Assembly: GCA_964398805.1 (NCBI GenBank)
Contig: CAYNNI010000071.1
Location: forward strand, 1-12,440
Length of the DNA: 12,440 nt
Reading direction: 5' to 3'
Origin: CAISDH01 sp964398805
GTDB lineage: Archaea; Micrarchaeota; Micrarchaeia; Micrarchaeales; Micrarchaeaceae
Part shown: positions 5,693 through 12,410 of the stretch, one piece after another
How positions within the stretch are numbered: position 1 is the first letter of the stretch
Layout: every line of letters begins with the position of its first letter
Made by a program: the position numbers and the translations under genes
Notes under the pieces: generated by a model
What the model saw: the letters and a program-made list of their open reading frames with translations, nothing else
Databases searched by the model: none
Told to the model about the DNA's origin: nothing

Positions 5693-6256
5693 TCACGCTG
5701 GCTCCTGCTCGCCCCGCTCGTTGAAGTACACTACCTCGCCAAGTCCCTTCCTCGTGCGCTGGCTCAGCCTTGCCTTTGCGGCATCGTCGTACGAGCCCGC
5801 CGCAGGATACGCCACGGGCGTGACCGCGACTACGCGGACGTCGTCAGGTATGCGCAGCGCCTTCCTCAGCTCCTGCTCGTCGAATCCGGTCATTATATGC
5901 GTGACCAGCCCCAGGTCCGTGGCTGCCAGCAGCATGTTCTCGACAGCAAGGCCGACATCGAAGAGGTAGTGCTCCTTGCCTTCGCGCTCCATGTCGTCCC
6001 CTGCCCTGGCGCATGCCACTATTATCACCGGTGCCTGCCTTACCACCTGGTTCTGGGGCATGAACGCTGCGTCCACAATCGATTCCACTGCGACCCTGCC
6101 CCGCACAACTACGAACCTCCAGGGCTGCAGGTTCCTTGTAGAGGGCGCGAGGCGCGCAGCATCGAGTATCCTGCCGACCTTCTTCCGCTCCACGTCGCGC
6201 TGCGATATCTGCCCCTTGAGGCTGCATCTTTTGCGTATGGCATCCAAAGTCTCCAT
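5693..6256 (-). CDS. Nitroreductase-family FMN oxidoreductase
   Basis: A 187-residue single-domain member of the nitroreductase family, FMN-dependent NAD(P)H oxidoreductases acting as dimers. FMN-binding marks are the N-terminal AIRKRCSLK, where RS or RR is usual, and ILDAARLAPSTRNLQPWRFVVV (30-51), including N42, Q44 and W46. DVGLAVENMLLAATDLGLVT (100-119) is the conserved central helix. The C-terminus RTRKGLGEVVYFNE fits the family's last strand. The physiological substrate cannot be told from sequence; many members act on quinones, flavins or nitro compounds. It starts 30 bp after the methyltransferase stop, in the same direction, so the two probably share a transcript. No clear ribosome-binding site precedes the ATG. 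Confidence 0.9.
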   Translation of the reverse strand: METLDAIRKRCSLKGQISQRDVERKKVGRILDAARLAPSTRNLQPWRFVVVRGRVAVESIVDAAFMPQNQVVRQAPVIIVACARAGDDMEREGKEHYLFDVGLAVENMLLAATDLGLVTHIMTGFDEQELRKALRIPDDVRVVAVTPVAYPAAGSYDDAAKARLSQRTRKGLGEVVYFNERGEQEPA

Positions 6257-6286
6257 TGACCCGGAATATCTGTGCGGCGCTGCTCT

Positions 6287-7354
6287 TTATTCCTTGCGAT
6301 TGAGTCCGTCCCTTGGCCGCTTTCTCAGCCTGTGCTCGACCTCGACCTCCACTTCCGTGGAGGAATAGGGCCTTACGATTCTTCTGCCCAGCAGCCTTAC
6401 CGCGTAACCCTTAACGCTAGCATGCGCCTTTATCCTGTCCCATATCTCACCGAACGCCTTGCCGTATGTCCCGAAGCTGTACACATCGACCACCGCGCTG
6501 CGCTTTGCCACTGCGTACGCCTCGTCCAGGAACTCCAGGCTGGACATCGGCAGGGGCATTATCACGCGGTCCGCGAAGTCCCTGTATTTCCCATACACGT
6601 CCTTCACGTCGCCGAGCACCGCCTTCACGTTGGGCGTCTTGTTAAGCCTCATGTTGCCCAGCATGGACTCGTATCCGTGCCTGTTGATTTCGATCGCCAC
6701 GACCTTCGCCTTGGGATGCGCCTTCGCGATCTCTATTGCAAAGGGCCCGACGCCCGCGAACATCACCATGACGCGCTCGCCGTCGCGCACTTTCGATACG
6801 ATGCGCGCCCGCTCGAACGCGAGCTTGCTCGAGAAATACACCCTCCTGACGTCGAACCTGAAGATGCAGCCGTTCTCCTTGTAGGTCGCGACATAATTCC
6901 TCTTTCCAGCGACATAGCGCACCTTCCTGACGCGGTACTCGCCCGAGATCGGACCCGCCTTGGCGAGCACAGTGGTGATGTTGCTGTTGCTCCGCATGAG
7001 AGCGCGCGCGACAAGCCTCTCCTTGCCCGCGGGCAGCCTTGACCCTATTATCGCTATGTTGCCCAGGAGCTCGTAGCCGCCCTCCAGCAGCGCGCGCCCC
7101 TTCGCGTTCAGGATGCGGTCCAGCGCCTCGGCATAGCCCTCTTTAGCCGTTCCGGCCGCTTTTGCGGCTGCGCGCACAAGCGCGATGTAATCAGGAAGAT
7201 ATTTATTCTTTCTAGCAGCATCTACTACTGGAAAATAGACATAGCCGCGGCTATGCCCAGCGCGTTTGGCGCCGTCAATGAGATGAAGGCGCATAAGGAT
7301 GCGTCTTGCCTTCTCGGCGCGCCCGGCAGGCACCTTCGCGCATGTCGCTTCCAT
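6287..7354 (-). CDS. Trm5/TYW2-family tRNA (position 37) methyltransferase
   Basis: A 355-residue class I SAM-dependent enzyme of the archaeal Trm5 family, which makes N1-methylguanosine at tRNA position 37. The N-terminal D1 region (CAKVPAGRAEKARRIL... GYVYFPV) fits the family. The middle has the RNA-binding stretch ending FRFDVRRVYFSSKLAFERARI (165-185). The SAM fold shows VMFAGVGPFAI (197-207), EIN (222-224), GDV (248-250) and IMPLPMSSLEFL (265-276). The last is where eukaryotic Trm5 usually reads NLP; here it is PLP. A TYW2-like or Taw22-like activity cannot be excluded. ATG at 7354 matches the family N-terminus; longer upstream starts would overlap spt5. It is divergent from spt5 and followed by the nitroreductase. 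Confidence 0.87.
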   Translation of the reverse strand: MEATCAKVPAGRAEKARRILMRLHLIDGAKRAGHSRGYVYFPVVDAARKNKYLPDYIALVRAAAKAAGTAKEGYAEALDRILNAKGRALLEGGYELLGNIAIIGSRLPAGKERLVARALMRSNSNITTVLAKAGPISGEYRVRKVRYVAGKRNYVATYKENGCIFRFDVRRVYFSSKLAFERARIVSKVRDGERVMVMFAGVGPFAIEIAKAHPKAKVVAIEINRHGYESMLGNMRLNKTPNVKAVLGDVKDVYGKYRDFADRVIMPLPMSSLEFLDEAYAVAKRSAVVDVYSFGTYGKAFGEIWDRIKAHASVKGYAVRLLGRRIVRPYSSTEVEVEVEHRLRKRPRDGLNRKE

Positions 7355-7390
7355 ACATTTATAAAATACAACTGAACAACATTTAAGTGA
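7355..7390. promoter_or_regulatory. Divergent promoter between trm5-like gene (-) and spt5 (+)
   Basis: Only 40 bp separate the two start codons. ATTTATAAAATAC (7357-7369) is a good TATA box about 33 bp before the spt5 start on the plus strand. Leftward, the TATA-like CTTAAATG (about 7379-7386) is about 29 bp before the methyltransferase ATG and could serve it. AAGTGA at 7385-7390 is a plausible ribosome-binding site for spt5. Confidence 0.55.
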
Positions 7391-7394
7391 TTGC

Positions 7395-7844
7395 TTGTAT
7401 TTTGTCGTGAAAGTCACCTCGGGCCAGGAGCACATCGCAGCCAACATGCTGCAGAACAAGAGCACGAAGACCGATCTGCCGATATACGCGATAATAGTCG
7501 TGGACGGGATGCGCGGCTACGTCATACTCGAGGCCGAGGACGAGGTCTCTGCCAGGCAGTTCGTCACGCGCGGCCACAACGTGCGCGGCATCCTGCCCAA
7601 GTCCCTGAGCGAGGAGGAGGTCGGGAAGCTCATAGAGATGAGGAGCCAGGCCGTGACCATAGAGCGCGGCGACGGCGTGGAGTTCACCAGCGGGCCGTTC
7701 AAGGGCTACAAGGCGAAGGTGCTCAAGGTCGACGACCTCAAGGAGGAGATTACGGTTGAGCTTATGGACGTGGTCGTGCCGATACCCATAACGACAAAGA
7801 CGAGCACGGCGCGCGTTATCCAGAAGGCAAACAAAGTGAGCTGA
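7395..7844 (+). CDS. spt5: Transcription elongation factor Spt5 (NusG-like)
   Basis: A 149-residue archaeal Spt5, the NusG homologue that binds the RNA polymerase clamp (with Spt4) and raises processivity. The NGN domain spans about 1-85, starting MYFVVKVTSGQEHIAANML. The KOW motif is at about 92-112 (GDGVEFTSGPFKGYKAKVL). Archaeal Spt5 has just these two domains, so the length is normal. The start codon is TTG at 7395: this gives the typical N-terminal strand, while a GTG at 7407 would cut it short. It heads a rightward cluster with rpl11 5 bp downstream, the widely conserved archaeal arrangement. The secE gene often found upstream is replaced here by the divergent methyltransferase. Confidence 0.95.
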   Translation: MYFVVKVTSGQEHIAANMLQNKSTKTDLPIYAIIVVDGMRGYVILEAEDEVSARQFVTRGHNVRGILPKSLSEEEVGKLIEMRSQAVTIERGDGVEFTSGPFKGYKAKVLKVDDLKEEITVELMDVVVPIPITTKTSTARVIQKANKVS

Positions 7845-7849
7845 TATCA

Positions 7850-8317
7850 ATGCCAGAAGCAACAATTAGCGGACTTGTAAGCGGCGGAAAGGCCACGGCT
7901 GGGCCACCGTTCGGTCCAGCGCTCGGACCAATGGGCGTTAACACCGCCAAGGTGGTCGAGGAGATAAACGACAAGACGAAGGCCTTCGAGGGCATCAACA
8001 TACCTGTAAAGGTGATTGTCGACACTGCCACGAAGGCGTTCAGGGTCGAGGTCGGGTTCCCGCCGACAAGCGCGCTGATACTCAAGGAGCTCGGCATCAA
8101 GGCGGGCGCCAAGGCGAAGGGCGAGGTCGTGGGCGACATGACGCTGGAGCAGGTCGCGAAGATCGCGCAGTCGAAAGAGGCGCGCATATACGGCAAGGAC
8201 CTCGCGGCTAAGGCGAACCAGGTCCTCGGCACCTGCAAGAGCATGGGCGTCACCTGCGGCGGCGAGGATCCGCGCGTCGTAATAAAGAAGATAAAGAGCG
8301 GGGAAGTCAAGCTCTAG
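7850..8317 (+). CDS. rpl11: 50S ribosomal protein L11 (uL11)
   Basis: A 155-residue uL11, part of the GTPase-associated centre of the large ribosomal subunit, binding the 23S rRNA region that engages elongation factors. The N-terminal signature GGKATAGPPFGPALGPMGVN (12-31) is present with Ala where Pro is usual in KATPGPP. The C-terminal rRNA-binding domain ends with GTCKSMGVTCGG and KKIKSGE. The domain order and length are those of archaeal members. It follows spt5 by 5 bp, so translational coupling is likely. L1, L10 and L12, which usually follow in archaea, are absent here; an HD-domain gene starts 12 bp later instead. Confidence 0.97.
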   Translation: MPEATISGLVSGGKATAGPPFGPALGPMGVNTAKVVEEINDKTKAFEGINIPVKVIVDTATKAFRVEVGFPPTSALILKELGIKAGAKAKGEVVGDMTLEQVAKIAQSKEARIYGKDLAAKANQVLGTCKSMGVTCGGEDPRVVIKKIKSGEVKL

Positions 8318-8329
8318 ACGCGTCTTGCG

Positions 8330-9337
8330 ATGATAATAAGCGACGAGATATACGGCGACGTCGATATAAGCGATGAGGTCCTCCTGGAGATCATGCGCTC
8401 CGCGCCCCTGCAAAGGCTCAAGGGCGTCTCGCAGCTAGGAGTGCCCAGGGATACGAAATCCGATCTGTTCACCCCAGGCAGGTACTACACCAGGTACGAG
8501 CACAGCGTAGGGGTGATGCTTCTTCTCAGGCTGCTGGGCGCGAGCCTAGAGGAGCAGGCCGCGGGCCTCATTCACGACGTCTCGCACACCGCCTTCTCTC
8601 ACGTGATAGACTGGGTGCTCGGGAACCCGCTGAAGGAGGACTACCAGGACAGCATGCTCAAGGAGCACATCAAGGGCTCCGCCCTTAACGGCATACTCTC
8701 CGGATACGGCTTCGACGTGGACGCGATAAGCAGGATGGAGCACAACGGCCGGTACGCGCTGCTCGAATCCGCTGCGCCGGACCTCTGCGCGGACCGCGTG
8801 GACTACGCGCTGCGGGACGGCCGGCACGTGTTCGGCATCAGCGCGCGGGACTGCCTGGACGATCTGCTCGTCCACGGCGGCGAGATCATGTTCCGTTCAA
8901 GAGGCCGCGCCGCTTTGTTCGGCAGGTCTTACATGAAATGCCAGGACGAGCTGTGGGGCTGCAACGAGGCGAAGCTCAGGTACTACCTGCTGTCCGCGCT
9001 TCTGAAGTCGGCGCTGGGCAAGGGGATTCTCGGCCTTGCGGACTTATACAAGGGCGAAGACGAGATACTGCGCGCGCTGCTCGAATCCAACGATGCGGAA
9101 ATCGCGCGCGCGGTGGACGTTGCCACTGGCATGCTCAACTTCTCTGTCGTGGAAAGCGGAGGCATGGTGCTCGTGAAGAAGCTGCGGTATGTCGATCCCA
9201 AGTTCCTGGACAACGGCCTGGTCAGGCGCCTCAGCGAGGTCGACGAGGGCTATCGCAAATGCATCGCGGACGAGAAGGAACGGTCGGGCACGCCCATCAG
9301 GGTCAAGATCATTGGCGATGGTGCAGGACATGCCTGA
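8330..9337 (+). CDS. HD-domain phosphohydrolase (SAMHD1/dGTPase-like)
   Basis: A 335-residue member of the HD superfamily with a complete SAMHD1-like core. RYEHSVG (H58), the pair H82-D83 in IHDVSHTAFSHVID, and the D155 of DRVDY would hold the metal. H86, H91, D94 and H113 match further conserved catalytic-core positions. Related proteins hydrolyse dNTPs or other nucleotide phosphates; the real substrate is unknown. There is no membrane helix and no SAM domain. The C-terminal third is helical and less conserved. It sits 12 bp after rpl11 and overlaps the start of the glycosylase gene, so it is probably co-transcribed with both. The ATG at 8330 has no strong ribosome-binding site. Confidence 0.9.
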   Translation: MIISDEIYGDVDISDEVLLEIMRSAPLQRLKGVSQLGVPRDTKSDLFTPGRYYTRYEHSVGVMLLLRLLGASLEEQAAGLIHDVSHTAFSHVIDWVLGNPLKEDYQDSMLKEHIKGSALNGILSGYGFDVDAISRMEHNGRYALLESAAPDLCADRVDYALRDGRHVFGISARDCLDDLLVHGGEIMFRSRGRAALFGRSYMKCQDELWGCNEAKLRYYLLSALLKSALGKGILGLADLYKGEDEILRALLESNDAEIARAVDVATGMLNFSVVESGGMVLVKKLRYVDPKFLDNGLVRRLSEVDEGYRKCIADEKERSGTPIRVKIIGDGAGHA

Positions 9338-9992
9338 AAGGAGCCTGCTCGGAATCTACCGAAAGCTGAGGGGAAGGTTCGGGTTCCGCAACTGGTGGCC
9401 CGGGGAAACCAAGGACGAGATCGTAATCGGCGCGATGCTCGCCCAGCAGGCCGCGTGGAGGAACGTGGAAGCCGCAATACTCAACCTGAAGCGCGAGAGC
9501 AGGCTAAGCCTATCGAAGATCGCGCGCACAGACCTGAGAAGGCTTGAGTGGCTGGTGAGGCCGAGCGGGTTCTACAGGCAGAAGAGCAGAAGGCTGAAGC
9601 GCGTGGCATCCTACCTGTCAAGCAGGTATCCCGACCTGGGGGCGCTGTCCAAGGTCGGAAAAGATGCGCTGCGCAGCGAGCTCCTTTCGCTGGACGGGAT
9701 AGGGAAAGAGACCGCGGACAGCATCGCGCTCTATGTCGCGGGCAAACCCACATTCGTTGTTGACGCTTACACGAGAAGGGCGATGCACAGATTGCGCCCC
9801 GAAATAGCCGAGGACATGGAATACGACGCGCTTCAGGATTATCTGCAGGCCGGGCTCAGGAAGGACATCCGGCTGTACAAGGACTTCCACGCGCAGTTCG
9901 TGGAGCTCGGGAAGAGATACTGCCGGGCAAAGCCCGCCTGCGCAGGATGCCCCTTGGGAGGCATCTGCGCATATGCGCGATCCCGCGACTAA
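9318..9992 (+). CDS. HhH-GPD DNA glycosylase with 4Fe-4S cluster (endonuclease III/MagIII-like)
   Basis: A 224-residue base-excision repair glycosylase. The N-terminal GFRNWWPGE and IGAMLAQQAAWRNVE match the endonuclease III-like subfamily. The helix-hairpin-helix spans about 122-141 (LSLDGIGKETADSIALY) and the catalytic aspartate is D149 in VVDAYTRR. The lysine used by true endonuclease III for lyase chemistry is replaced by Glu (131), as in MagIII-type monofunctional alkyl-base glycosylases. Cysteines 202, 208, 211 and 217 (Cx5Cx2Cx5C) would hold a 4Fe-4S cluster. The start is ATG 9318 or ATG 9330, both inside the end of the HD gene; a GGTG lies before the second. The stop overlaps the convergent PH-domain gene by 4 bp. 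Confidence 0.9.
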   Translation: MVQDMPERSLLGIYRKLRGRFGFRNWWPGETKDEIVIGAMLAQQAAWRNVEAAILNLKRESRLSLSKIARTDLRRLEWLVRPSGFYRQKSRRLKRVASYLSSRYPDLGALSKVGKDALRSELLSLDGIGKETADSIALYVAGKPTFVVDAYTRRAMHRLRPEIAEDMEYDALQDYLQAGLRKDIRLYKDFHAQFVELGKRYCRAKPACAGCPLGGICAYARSRD

Positions 9993-10525
9993 GAGAGCTT
10001 GGCGCCGCAGTTATCGCAGAATTTCGCGCCGACGCTGTCCTTGTACCCGCAGTTCGAGCAGTATACGTATGCGCCGATGCTGCTGTCGGCCTGCGCCTTC
10101 TCCTCGGCCCGAGCCTGCGGCTGGGGCTCCGCGCCCCCCTGCGAGATCTTCTTGTTCAGGTAGTCCGCGAGCTCGTTCGCGTCCTTGCTGTGCAGGCCGT
10201 CTATCTCCCCTTCTTCCTTTCCGTTCTTCAGCAGGCCCTTGTCCCTGTCATAGCCCTGCACGCGTATGAACACCGAAGACGAGATTATGCCGTGCTCCAG
10301 CCTGACGCTGGTTATCTGCCTGTAGGGAATGACCTCGTAGTCCTTCCTCAGCCCGAGCGTGGCCCGGTTCACTATTATGAGGCGCATGTTCGTGCCTATC
10401 ACGGAAGTGGGCGTGGTCACTGCGCCTCCCGGGCCCAGCATCCGCTGCTTCACGGTCTCCTCGACGACCTCGTCAGGCCACAGCAGCCCTTTCACGGCCT
10501 CAGCCTCTTTCAGGTCAACTGCCAT
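9989..10525 (-). CDS. PH-like domain protein with C-terminal zinc ribbon (copy 1)
   Basis: A 178-residue protein of no known function. Residues about 17-93 look like a bacterial-type PH domain: EVVEETVKQRM, then TSVIGTNMRLIIVNR, EVIPYRQITSVRLEHG and SSSVFIRVQGY. A conserved helix follows (EIDGLHSKDANELADYLN, 107-124), then a low-complexity linker rich in Ala, Glu and Gln. The end is a double-Cys zinc ribbon (CSNCG at 156-160, CDNCG at 170-174). There is no membrane helix. The gene next upstream is a clear paralogue. The start is well supported: GGTGG lies about 5 nt before the ATG and a TATA box about 30 bp before it. Such proteins may bind partners or membranes, but no role can be assigned. 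Confidence 0.83.
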   Translation of the reverse strand: MAVDLKEAEAVKGLLWPDEVVEETVKQRMLGPGGAVTTPTSVIGTNMRLIIVNRATLGLRKDYEVIPYRQITSVRLEHGIISSSVFIRVQGYDRDKGLLKNGKEEGEIDGLHSKDANELADYLNKKISQGGAEPQPQARAEEKAQADSSIGAYVYCSNCGYKDSVGAKFCDNCGAKLS

Positions 10526-10547
10526 TCAACCACCAAGCTTGATATGG

Positions 10548-10562
10548 CAAATTATAAAATAG
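10548..10562 (-). promoter_or_regulatory. TATA box for PH/zinc-ribbon copy 1
   Basis: Leftward, CTATTTTATAATTTG lies in the 68-bp gap between the two paralogues, about 31 bp before the downstream ATG. GGTGG closer to the ATG serves as ribosome-binding site. The copy therefore has its own promoter and does not depend on read-through. Confidence 0.6.
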
Positions 10563-10593
10563 CATCACAGCCGCGCGCCCAAGCGGAGGGCGG

Positions 10594-11220
10594 CTACGGC
10601 GCCAGCTTTGCGCCGCATTCCGAACAGTGCGCGGCGCCAATGCTGTTCTTGTGTCCGCAGTTCCCGCAGTACAGGTACGCGCCGGGAGCTTCCGCGTGCG
10701 AATGCGGCTTCTCTTCCGGGGCCGCGCCCCCGCTTGCGAGGGTTTCCTCCCGCTCCACAGCGTGGGATTCCCTGCCGTTGAGGTACTCGACAAGCTCGTC
10801 GGCATCTTTGTTCCGGAGTCCGTTTATCTCGCCCTCCGAGCCCTCGCCCTTCGCGAATCCGTGCGCGCGGTGATAGCCCTGCAGGTGGAGATACACCGAG
10901 GATGAGAAGAAGCCGTGGTCGTGCCTGACCGCCACTATTTGATCGTACGGAATCATCTCGTACTCCATCTGCACGCTCAGCGAGACTCTGTGCACTATTA
11001 TGAGGCGCTTGTTCGTGCAGAATACGGAAGTGGGCGCGGTAAGCGACCCTCCCAAATAGGGCAGCATCCGCTGCACGAACGCCTTTTCAATCACTTCGCC
11101 CGACGAAAGCATCCGGGCGATGTGCTTATCCGCGTGCTGATATAGCGATATGGTACCGCCTACCCCCAGTGCGGCGAGAGCCGCAAAAGCGGCGCTGCCT
11201 GTATTTGCTGCTGCGCCCAA
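10594..11220 (-). CDS. PH-like domain protein with C-terminal zinc ribbon (copy 2)
   Basis: Up to 208 residues, a paralogue of the gene just downstream. The matching PH-like core runs from about 41 to 116 (TSVFCTNKRLIIVHR, EYEMIPYDQIVAVRHDHG, SSSVYLHLQGY). The shared EINGLRNKDADELVEYLN helix (131-148) follows, then an acidic and His-containing linker and a zinc ribbon (CGNCG at 185-189, CSECG at 199-203). Unlike copy 1, the TTG start at 11220 adds an Ala/Gly-rich hydrophobic stretch (about 9-27) that could touch or cross a membrane. The next in-frame ATG is at 11112, which would remove it and leave a shorter N-terminus than copy 1. I give the longer form because a TATA box lies about 30 bp upstream. 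Function unknown. Confidence 0.78.
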   Translation of the reverse strand: MGAAANTGSAAFAALAALGVGGTISLYQHADKHIARMLSSGEVIEKAFVQRMLPYLGGSLTAPTSVFCTNKRLIIVHRVSLSVQMEYEMIPYDQIVAVRHDHGFFSSSVYLHLQGYHRAHGFAKGEGSEGEINGLRNKDADELVEYLNGRESHAVEREETLASGGAAPEEKPHSHAEAPGAYLYCGNCGHKNSIGAAHCSECGAKLAP

Positions 11221-11225
11221 GCCGT

Positions 11226-11257
11226 CTTATATACCTTCCAGAAGCAAGATATATAAT
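11226..11257. promoter_or_regulatory. Divergent promoter with two TATA boxes between PH copy 2 and sua5
   Basis: Two nearly symmetric boxes lie in the gap: CTTATATACC (11226-11235) and GATATATAAT (11248-11257). The left box is centred 25 bp before the sua5 ATG at 11256, the spacing expected of a leaderless archaeal gene. The right box, read leftward, is about 33 bp before the TTG of PH copy 2. Each promoter thus seems to lie next to the other gene's start. Confidence 0.5.
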
Positions 11258-12320
11258 GGTAAACCCCGGGCGCGCGCGCACCAGGATCCTCGCGATGGAT
11301 CCCGTCAGGCCGGACCCGCGCAAGATTGGTGTGGCCGCACGCGTGATCAGAAGTCACGGCACGGTGGCGTTCCCCACAGAGACCGTGTACGGCATAGGTG
11401 CGGACGCGTTCGATGCGGGAGCCTGCCTGAAGGTTTTCAAGGCGAAGGGCAGGCCCGCGGACAATCCGATGATCGTGCACGTAGCGTCGTTCGCGCAGCT
11501 GGAGCAGGTCGCGCGCTCTGTTCCCCGGAAAATAGAAAGGGCGATGCGCGCGCTGTGGCCGGGGCCCGTGACATTCGTGCTGCCGAAGGCAAGAAGCATA
11601 CCGCCAGAGGTCACGGGCGGACTTGACACTGTGGCCGTGCGCATGCCGGCGCACCCGATCGCGCTGCAGCTCATAAGGGAAAGCGGAGTGCCGATCGCCG
11701 CACCGAGCGCCAACATCTCATCGAGGCCCAGCGGCACAGACGCTGAGCATGTAATTCATGACCTCTACGGCAAGGTGGACATGATAATAGACGGAGGCTC
11801 GGCGCTGTTCGGGGTGGAATCGACAGTGATAGACGCCACGTCGCGGCCGTACGCGCTCCTGCGCCCCGGGGCTTTCACTGTGGATGAGCTGCGGATGCGC
11901 CTGGGCAGGATAGTGCTGCCCAGGAAGTCTGGCGCTTCGAGGCCGAGATCGCCAGGCATGAAGTACAAGCACTACGCGCCGCAGAAGCGGCTCATACTCG
12001 TGGCAGGGCGCGCGCTGCTGCTGAGGGCTCCGGGCCTGGCGCGCAGGAGAAAGCTGGCAGTACTGTGCAGCGACGAGCTCGCCAAGAGGCTGCCCCCGGA
12101 AGCGGCTGCGATACGCCTTGGCAGCGAGCGCAACATGTACGAGATAACAAGGAACTTCTTCGGCGCGCTGCGGGAGCTCGACGGTTCCGATGCCGATCTC
12201 GGGCTCATGCAGAGCTTCCCGCGGAAAGGGATAGGGCTCGCGCTCATGGACAGGGCGTTCAGGGCCTCCGGCGCTCGCATAGTCTCCTCGGCTGTCGAGC
12301 TTGAGGAGGCGCTGCGATAG
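11256..12320 (+). CDS. sua5: L-threonylcarbamoyladenylate synthase, two-domain Sua5 type
   Basis: A 354-residue Sua5, which makes threonylcarbamoyl-AMP from threonine, bicarbonate and ATP for the t6A modification at position 37 of ANN-decoding tRNAs. The YrdC domain shows VAFPTETVYGIGA (37-49), the FKAKGRPADNP segment (61-71), the WPGPVTFVL strand and APSANISS (150-156). The linker SPGMKYKHYAP (232-242) marks the Sua5 form, and a Rossmann-like Sua5 domain fills the rest. ATG at 11256 has leaderless spacing to a TATA box. An alternative is ATG 11295 with AGGAT upstream, which still keeps the whole domain. It is monocistronic here. With the Trm5-like gene, the window holds two position-37 modification genes. 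Confidence 0.95.
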   Translation: MVNPGRARTRILAMDPVRPDPRKIGVAARVIRSHGTVAFPTETVYGIGADAFDAGACLKVFKAKGRPADNPMIVHVASFAQLEQVARSVPRKIERAMRALWPGPVTFVLPKARSIPPEVTGGLDTVAVRMPAHPIALQLIRESGVPIAAPSANISSRPSGTDAEHVIHDLYGKVDMIIDGGSALFGVESTVIDATSRPYALLRPGAFTVDELRMRLGRIVLPRKSGASRPRSPGMKYKHYAPQKRLILVAGRALLLRAPGLARRRKLAVLCSDELAKRLPPEAAAIRLGSERNMYEITRNFFGALRELDGSDADLGLMQSFPRKGIGLALMDRAFRASGARIVSSAVELEEALR

Positions 12321-12348
12321 GTAGCCCATTGCCCGCCCTGCCGGAGCC

Positions 12349-12360
12349 AGCTTTTATACC
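12349..12360 (+). promoter_or_regulatory. TATA box for the gene at the right edge
   Basis: AGCTTTTATACC lies 29 bp after the sua5 stop. It predicts transcription from about 12380, giving a leader of about 30 nt before the ATG at 12411. In that leader CTAAC (12378-12382) and GTTAG (12395-12399) could pair. Confidence 0.45.
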
Positions 12361-12410
12361 TTTCGCGGCAATATTCCCTAACAGCAGTCCTAAAGTTAGT
12401 CAGTGACAAA

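Noticed and set aside
7155..7168. The 14-mer GCCGCTTTTGCGGC, whose complement also occurs at 11180-11193
   Set aside because: Both lie in Ala/Lys- or Ala-rich coding sequence; a short self-complementary word of this kind can recur by chance in GC-rich DNA.
7355..7465. Extension of the Trm5-like gene to a start at 7465
   Set aside because: It would overlap spt5 and its promoter and add residues without family similarity; ATG 7354 gives the usual N-terminus.
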